From the NCBI GenBank assembly GCA_030066195.1, contig JASJCB010000092.1, positions 1 through 42,748 of the forward strand: a stretch of 42,748 nucleotides of DNA, in the 5' to 3' direction. Position 1 is the first letter of the stretch. Every line of letters begins with the position of its first letter. Of the stretch, positions 28,201-37,200 are shown piece after piece. This DNA is from Acidobacteriota bacterium (GTDB lineage: Bacteria; Acidobacteriota; Holophagae; Acanthopleuribacterales; Acanthopleuribacteraceae). Below the pieces are notes generated by a model, which made no database searches, had not been told where the DNA came from, and saw nothing but the letters and a program-made list of their open reading frames with translations. The position numbers were made by a program, and so were the translations under genes.

Positions 28201-31200
28201 ACCGTACCCGCGCCCGCGGCCGCGTACCAGGGATTGGCGGTGCCTTGAACATGGGTTTGGCCGGTGAAACCGGTGATGTCGTGAACCAGCACGGCAATCC
28301 GGCCGCCGCCGCCGTCCTTTTGGTCCACGATCACGCTCGCGTCCAGCACGCCGCCGCCGGCCAGCACGCTGCCGGGGTTGCCGTCCAACAGAATACTGCC
28401 CGCGCTGCCGCGCCAGTCGAGACCGCGCACGTCCACGGTGCCGTTGAGATCCAGCCGATCGAAGCTCATGGTGATATGACCGCCGGCATAGCTGGTGTAA
28501 TAGTCGGCATTGCCGTAGGTGGTGGGATAGTAGAGCGACCCGTAGGTTTGGCCCGACCGATGATCGCCGCCCGGCAGGCCGCCGTGGCCGCTGCCGATAG
28601 CGCCCGATTCGGTGCCGGTGTCGGTCGACTTGACCAGGCCGTCCAGGGTGATATGCGAGGCATGCAGCTTCAGCGAGGAGGAGCGAAGCCGGTAGGGCGT
28701 TTGCAGCGTGGCGCCCGCGGCGATGTTGATGGTATTCGCCGCGGTCACGCTGCCGTTCAGGGTATGGACGCCGCTTAGCACATCCAGGTCGTTCGCCTTG
28801 GAATCGCCCGTGAGCGTAAACGTCACCGTATCGTCGAGGGTCAGGCGACCCCATGAGAAGTTGCCGTCCAGGGTGATATTGCCCGTGAAGGTCACATCGG
28901 CCGTGCTCATATCGGCATCGGGACCGGAGGTGCTCAATCCGGCGTTTTCGACCGTAAGCTTCTCCGTCGGCGCACGCCCGAACATGTGGTAGTTGCCGCC
29001 GTCATAGACCCGGATCTCGTCCAGCTTGTAATTCACCTCGATGCGGTCGCCGGCGACGAAGCTGCCGAAACTTTCACCGGGCGCCGACCGCAATTGCGTC
29101 AGGTTCTGCTCCGCCACGGGTGCACTGGTTTCATATTCACCGGCCTTGGAAATGTGGTGACCGATATAGCTGCCCGGCGTCAACAAATTCGGGTCCGCTA
29201 CATCCAACACCGCGACGGGCTGACCGCCTTCCATGATGGTGTTGCCGTTGACGTCGACGCCTACTTCCATGTCGATCAAGGCGGGAATCGGCGTGCTGTT
29301 GCCGACGGCGCTGCCCGGTTTGTTGGCGATTTCCAGCACGTCCAGGTAGCCGTCGAGCTTGGTCACGTCGGGAATTCTGCGATAGATGGTGCCCGCGCCG
29401 GCCGTACTGCCGCCGTAGGCTTCCACGTGACCCTGGAAGTCGCCGTAGATGGCAATGCGCCCGCCGGAGCCGTGGTGGATGTACTCGAACGGATCGCCCA
29501 CGATCCTGCCGCTGGCAATCAGGGAGCCCTTGCCGTGGAACCGGTCGGCGATAACCCAAATACTGCCGCCGGTCTTATCGGTGTGGTTGCCGACGGGTTT
29601 GATACTCGCGTCGATATCACCGACGATCCACATGTCCGCGGCTTCCAGTTTAATCGCACCGCCGCCGCCCCAGGCGCCCGGCAACACGGGCCGGAACGGC
29701 GAGCCGTAGGTTCGGCGTTCGTCCGTCCGGTTCCTGCCCAGGCCCGCAAAACTGCCGATGCTTCGCTCCACGTCCACGGGATCGTAGTGATAACCCTTAT
29801 CGCGCACATCCACCCTGGTGCCGTGGTGCAGCGCCAGATGGTTGTCCACCTTGATTTTAGTGCTCGCGATGACCTCATCGAAACTCGTCGAGTCTGTCTG
29901 GGTCAGGACCGCGCCGTTCACCAGAACCAGGTCGGTAAACTGGTGCTCGCCGTCGATGGTGTGGGTGCCGCCTACCAGAATCAGGGATTGCCCGTCATAG
30001 GACGAGGTGTCCCAGTTGGGCAGTTCCAGGTTGGAGGTGAGCACCGTGCCCTGGATGTCGAAAACCTGGGTTTCAACCACGGTTTCCAGGCCGCCCAGTT
30101 CCCGCACCGTCAGCGACAGGTCCAGTCGGCCCGCGTTGCGTTGGTTTTCGGGAATCGTATAGGTGAGGTTCTGGGGGATCTGCTTGCCGTAGAGGTTGCC
30201 GGCAAACACCACTTCGCCGTTCACGCGCCATTCGTAATAGCTCAATCCCTCGGCATCCGACAATTCGGCAACCAGAGGCAGGTGCAGCTCGGTCTCATCC
30301 ATGGAAATGGGGGCAACGATGCCGCTGACCGGCGAGATCAGGTTCACATCCGGCGCATCCGTTGTGGTGACGGGCAGCACGTGAATCGTCCGTTGCGCCG
30401 TGCTTTGGAAGCCGACCTGATCATAGGCGCGGATGGTGTAGCTGATGTCTTGGGCAACCGCCACGTCAGGGGCGAAGGTATGCAACTGGAAGGGACTGCT
30501 GTTGTCCGTCCCCAGCAGTTCGTCGCCCAGGTAGAACTCGGCGCGGTTCACGCCGCTGGGATCGGTAAGCGTGACTTCCACCGTCACGGGATCGCCTTCA
30601 TTGTAGATCGCGCCCTCGGCGGGGCCGGCAAAGGCGATGGTCGGACCGTCGGCATCGAAACGGACATCCACCAAGACCGATTCCTGGCGAACGGCGCCCA
30701 ACTTATCGGCAACCGTAACGGTAATGGTCATCGGGCCTTCCGCCAGGGTGGGTTGCGGGCTCACCTCGTAGGTTTTAGCCCTCGTTCGATATCCCCCCAA
30801 ATCATAGGTCACCGAATCGGTATACACGCCGCTGAAGTCGATTTGCACATAGTCCAGGGCATAGTCGTCGCGCAGTTGGACCCTGGCGGAGTAGGGGTGG
30901 TCGGGGTCCCAAACGGTCGCCAGGCCGTCGGTGTCGATGGTGGGCAGCGCATTTGCCTTCAGGCGCAACGTCCTGTTCTGGTCGGGACTGTAGGACAGGT
31001 TCACGTCCTCCACCAACCAGTCCTGGTTTTGGGTAACCGCCGCAACGCGGATATGGGACCTGGGCGCGTCCTCTACCGAGAACTGACCGTTTGCGTCCGT
31101 GGCGACTTCCCGGTACCAACTGCCGCCCAGGTGCTCGAAAGTCACCGTTTCACCCGCTGCCGGTTGATCCGTGGGATCCAGCAAGATGCCCGTGATGGTG

Positions 31201-34200
31201 CCGGTGGGCGAGAGGGTCAGATCCTTGGTCAGGATCTGGCCGGGGAAATTGATGCGGTCCTCGGCGCTGCCGCCGCGTTTGATCACCGGGTCGTAGGCCG
31301 AGACTACGAAGGGATAGGTCCAGACATCGGCCAGCGAGTAATAACCGCTTGCATCGGTCACCGTGGTCTGGTCCGGCAGGTAACGGCCCTCGTCCTCGTA
31401 TTGCAGCGTCACCGTCAGGTTCGGCATGGGCGTGATGCCGTCCGAATCGTAGACCGTGCCGGTCACCGTGCCGCGGCCTTGCAGGGTCACGTCGCCGATG
31501 ACGATGACCTGCTTGTTGTGGATGGGTTTCGGCAGGTCCTCGAAGACGTACAGGTTGTTATGGTCCACGAAGAAGTCATGTTGGCGAAGTTCCATGTAAT
31601 CGAAGCTGAAGTTGCCGGCGGCGTCGGTGGTCTCGGTGAAGACATCGCTGTAATAAACCAGGTGAACCGGGTAACCGGCGGCGGGCTGACCGTCCGGATC
31701 CAGGACCCGGCCCACGTAGTCGGCGTATTCTTCCAGGTCCAGGGTTACGTACTGGGTGAACTCGTTGTTGTTGACGGTGATATTGCGCCGGTAGCCGTAG
31801 TTGTCGTTATAACCCACCACGTCCAACGGGCCCAACGGCAGGCTTTCGTAGACCGCGCCCTGTGTCGCTGTCACCGGTTTTACTTCGCCGTTGACGCGGA
31901 CGCTGCCGTCCACGTAACTGTTGTTGTGCTTCAGCCGCACCACCATGTGCGTGCCGTTCTGGTCGGCGTTGAAGATAATCGTCTGTTCGGCGATGGCGCG
32001 GCTGTGGTTGTAGGCGCGCACCTTCAAGTAGTTGTCGCCGCGCACGGTGCCGACCGGGAAGGTGGTAAAGCCGCCGCTGATGGTGGTGCCGGTAGTCGTG
32101 AAATGAGCGGTCACGTCCTTGCCGTTCAGCCAGACCCGCGTGCCGTTGGGGTCGATCCAACTGTCCGGCTCGGAATCCACCACCTGGAAGTTGAAGGTAT
32201 AGGGCGCGTAAACCGTCGCGGGCAGCGTGTCCAAATGGGTGATGACGGGCGGCGTGCTGTCCAGGGTATAGGCTTCGGCCAGCGTGGTGTCCTGGTGATA
32301 GGCGCCCAGCACCACCGTGCGGCTGTAGGGCATGCGCGACATGGCCAGCTTCACCGGCATGCCCGCCGGGATGAAGGACATGGTGAACTGCCCGGAAGCA
32401 TCTAGAGTCAACGGTCGGCGAATGCCCTGGTCGTTGACCAGGTAGGCCGAGAAACCGCCGCCGTTGACGCTGTTGAAGAAGGCCTGACCCGACAGGCTGA
32501 CGGTGGGTCCGGTCTCCACGGGGATGCTGTTTTGACCCTCGGCCAGGAAGCCGTTGTCCTGGTAACGGACCCATCCGCCGGCCACCGAGACGTCCATGTC
32601 GTAGGCGCCGGGGCGCAGACCGTCGATATAGTATTCGCCGTCGGGCTCCACGGTCGCTTTGAAGGCGACGCCGTTTTGGGTGACCGTCACCGTGCCGCCG
32701 TTGAAGGGCAGCCCGGCCTGGTCGTAAACCGTGCCCAGAATCCAGGCGCGCGGTTCCAGCAGCAGGTCGGTGCCCGGCTTGTCGCTGTCCAGCAGCAAGG
32801 TCCGGTTCACCGAGTAGAGTTTGTCGCGGGTATAGGCTTCCAGGCGGTACTGGCCCGGGAAGACCCGGCTTACCTGGTAGTAACCCTGGTCGTTGGTGGC
32901 CGCACTGTAAAGCCGGCGGTAACCGCTGCCCTTGAAGTACCAGACTTCCACCACGGCGTCCACCACGGGCGCGCCCAGGGCGTCCAGCACCTGGCCGGAG
33001 ATGGTGTAATCCACGGGCATTTGCAGTTCCGGCGTGATCATTGCGCCGTCGGTCGCCAACACGGCGTCCACGCGATCCGTCTCGCGGCCGTATTTGCGGT
33101 CGTAGGCCAGGAGTTCATAACTGTCCAGCGGCATGTTCAGGAAGTGGAAGCTGCCGTCGGCGTAAATGGCCGTGGACTTGACCCGGCGTCCGGTGTCCTT
33201 GTCGTAAGCGGTTACTTGACCGCCCGTCACCGGCGAACCGTCTATGTAGCGCACCATGCCGTCGATGGCGCCGATGCCTTCCAGCACGATGTCCTGGTTG
33301 ACGACGGGCACCAGGATGCCGTTCAGCGGCACGTTGATGGTAATGACCTTCTTGCCCTCGCGATAACCGCGATCCTCGAAGGCGCGTAACTCGATCTCGC
33401 CCGTGGGCACCGAGTTCATGGTGTAGGCGCCCTGGGCGTCGGTGCGCACCTCGAACGGTACCGGGTCGCTGATGCGCACGCGGGCATTTGCCGCCGGCGT
33501 GCCGTCGCTGAAGGTGACCGTACCGCTGACCGAGGTCGACGGCCGGAAGGTAAGGCTCGCTTCCTGTTCCTCCAGGTGATCGGTCAGGGTCACCCGGGTT
33601 TCGTCCCACTCGAAGGTAATGGGGTTGTAGGCTTTCAGGGTGATGGGTGTATCCAGCGGCAAACGGCCGATGCGGAAGAAGCCGTCGATGTCGGTATTCA
33701 CCGTACGTTCGGTGGTGTAGGACCAGGCGCTCTGCGACGCGTGACTGAAGCTGACCGAAACGGCCTCGCCCAGGGGATTGCCCAACTGGTCCAGCACGGA
33801 GCCAACGATGGAGCCGTAACCGGGGAAACGCACCGTGCGCTCGGTTTGATCGGGCTCGGAATCGGTCAGACGCCAGGTGGCGAATGCCTTGGCCAGGGTG
33901 GCGGGATCTTCCACCTCTACCTTGTATTCGTCCAGGGGCATTTGCAACAATCGCATTTCGCCCTGATCATCCGTGAACGACATGTGCTGCCCGTAGCGCC
34001 TCGTATGGACTTGTACCAATACCCGCGCGGCCGGCGTGCCGTCCACTTGCAGCACCTTGACGGTCATGTCCAGCGTGCGCTCGAAGCCAAGGTCTTGGGT
34101 GATCGTATCGCCGGTCTGCCCCAGCAGGTCCACCGAAGCGGCGGCGTTGCCGTTGATGCCGCGCTTGGTCGCCACCAACGAATACTCACCCGCCCGCAAC

Positions 34201-37200
34201 TGGTCGAAGCGGTAGCGGCCGTTGATATCGGTTCCGGTCAATAGCGGCAGGGCAAAGTCGCGGTGGGTCAGGCTCACCATGGCGCCCACCACGGGGGCGC
34301 CGTTACCGTCGGTCAGCACGCCTTCCAGGTCGATGACCGGGTCCAGCTTCAGGTTCACGAAGACGTCCGGCTGGAAGGGCGAGGTGCGTACCTCCGCGTG
34401 CGCCCGGTGGCCGGTCAGCGGGTCGGTGCCGCGCAGGTTATAGCTGCGCATGGGCATTTCCAGGAACGCGAACTTCCCGGAATCGTCGCCGCTGTTGCCC
34501 GTCAACAACGACTCCAACAACTCGTTGCCGCGCCGCAATTGGACTTCCGCATCCACAATGGGCGCGTCCAGGTGATCCAGGAAGATGCCGCGAATATTGG
34601 AAGGCGCCTCCAGGCGAATGGTCACGTCCACCAGACCGCCGTCCACCGGGGCCGCGTATTCCCGCATGCCGATCAGCCCGTTGGGGCCGACCGCGTACAG
34701 GCGAATGGGACCGGAGGGCACGTTCTCGAAATCGTGGTAGGGCTGCGAGGGCGTCACCTGGTGCGTGCCGCCCGCCTTGGTCATGGTCGCCGCCCAGCCG
34801 TTTGCGCCGGACGACATGGTCACATCGCGATAGTCCAGGCGTACGGTCGCAAAATCGGCCGGGCTGCCGTCCGAATTGATCACCCGGGTCCGTACCGTAC
34901 TGCGGCGTTTCAATTGCACGTCCTGGCGGTAGACCAGGCTGCCGTGCATATTCACATGGGCCTCGGCGAACAGGTTCTCGGTCTCGTTGTAGAAGATCAG
35001 GTGTACCTTGTGCGATGCGCCGGTTTCAACCAGTCCATCGAAGATAAAGCCGCCCTGCTCGTTCACCTCGGTCACGGCCGACATGCTGTCGGGACCGTTG
35101 AGGAAGGTTCTCACGCCCACGTAGGCGTAGACCTTGGTGCCTGCCGGGGCCAGATCGATGCCGTTCACGTTGTAGACCTGGCCCAGGATACTGCCCAGGT
35201 CCTTCTGGTCGAACTGGATCGGCATGCTCAAGCCCGCCTCGGTCAACGTGATCGGCGGATTGGTCGCCTGACCCAGCAGGATGCTGTTCCCAGTCAGGGT
35301 GATCGGGCCGGTGTTGACAAACGTGAAGTGCGCCCGGCCCTCGTAATCGGTCAGCAAGGTCAGCTTGCGTTGGGTTCGCAGACCCCACCAGTTGCAGTCC
35401 GGGTCACCCACTTCCTGGGTCAGTTGGACCTCGCCCACCACCGGGTTGCCGGCGGCGTCCAACAGCTGCACCGAAACCGGGGCCGTAGCGCGCTGTATGA
35501 TGTGTACCGGTTGCGGATCGGCCGGATCGATAAACACGTCGCGCACCTCGGCCAGGCGCGGGGAGTTGATCGCGGCGAAGGCGTAAAGGGTGTCCGGCTC
35601 CCATTCCAATTCGGCCGACCAGTTCCCGTATTCATCCGTATAGGCGAAGGGTTGACAGTCGTAACCGTTTTTACTCCGGGCATCGGCCTTAGCGGCGCCC
35701 GAGACTTCGATATGTTTGGCGATGGGATAATAGGCCATGGGCTCGCCGGCCGCGTTGGTCAAGGTACCGGAAACGATGGTCGGCTGGTAAAGCGAAATCA
35801 GCAGGCCGCTGTAGGTGCGGTTGGCCAGATCCAGATAAACCGACGCGGAACCGGAGGCGCTGCCGTCGGCGCTTTCGGCGCTGATGATCACGTCGCGGCC
35901 CAGGGGAATGCCGTCCAGGGTGAAGCCGCCGTTCGCGCCCGTGTAAACCACCATGCTGTTGCCGGAAACCCGAGCCCCGCTGAGCGGATTCCCGCTGCTG
36001 TCCTGCACGAATCCGGTGACGGCGCCGCCCTCGAACTCGGCGAACGAATAGGTGATGTTCTGGTCGGGGTTGACGCCCTCCACCAGTTGTACCGACAACT
36101 CCTGCAAGCTGTAGGCGGGATGGTAGACCACCAAACGGCCCTGGCCCGGCGGGATGTTGTCCAGGTTATAGGTGCCGTCCGCTTCCGTGCGCACGCCGAC
36201 CGTGTGGGAGATGCCGTAGCTCATTTCATTGGCGAAACTCTCGAAGGTTTCGTTCATCAACACGCCCACGAAGGCGCCCTCGATGGGCGTGGGATTGCCG
36301 GCGACGTCCTGGTATTCCACCTTGCCCGCGAACGAGGCGACCGGATTGTCGATGACCACATCGATACGCACGGGACTGTCGGCCGCCGTCAAATAGCCCG
36401 AGCCCCAGCCGATGTTATCGCCCTGCCGCGACTTCACCTGGATGTAACCCACCTCGATATTGGCCGCGCTGTAGTAACCGGCCATGTCGGTATACGTCAG
36501 CGCCGCCGAAAGCGGGTTGTACTGGTTGACCAGGTAGATGGGCGCGCCCGCAATGGGGTTGCCGTTGTCGTCATAAACATAACCCTCGACACCACCCATG
36601 TACACGAAGGCAAAGTCGGCCTGAACCTCCTGGCTGACGCCGCGCGGGAAGTACATGCGCTCCTGGTAACGTCCGTCACCCAGCAATACGCCGATCTTGA
36701 ATCCCAATGCGGGATCACTGACAAAGTCGAAACCGTAGGAACCGTCCGGGCTCAGGGTGGTCTCGTCGAAGATCTTGAAATGGTGATTGCTGCCCAGCGG
36801 GAAATCCAGACGAGGATCGTTCACCCCATTCGATTCTAACTCCCAATAACCACTCTGGTAGAGGAACACACGCGCTTGACTTAAATCGCTGCCCGCGTGG
36901 TCGACCACGCGACCGGCCACCGAAACGCCGGTGAAGAAACTGGACGTGGTCACCGTGCCCTGTTGCGCCGCAATGGTCTGCCCGTCGCGGGCGGTGATTT
37001 CACCCAGGTCATAGGTCACCGGCTTGTAGGGACCCAGGGGCATGGCCGCCGAGGCCACGACGATACGGCCGTCCAACTCGGTGGTCACGGCCACCACCGG
37101 CTTGCCGTTGATCAGGAAGCGCTCTTCCAGCGGGTCCAGGCTGTTCAGGTCGATCGCCTTGGAGAAAAGCAGCAGGACGGTGCGGCCGTACCTGTCGGCC

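Noticed and set aside
28986..32405. Long plus-strand open frame (about 1,139 codons) antisense to the giant adhesin gene
   Set aside because: It is a shadow of a high-GC coding frame. It is rich in Val, Gly, His and Arg with no domain or signal, and the minus frame shows clear domain repeats throughout.
34263..36839. Second long plus-strand frame (about 858 codons) antisense to the carboxypeptidase-regulatory-like array
   Set aside because: It has the same shadow composition, and its reading reflects the complement of the repeats on the minus strand.
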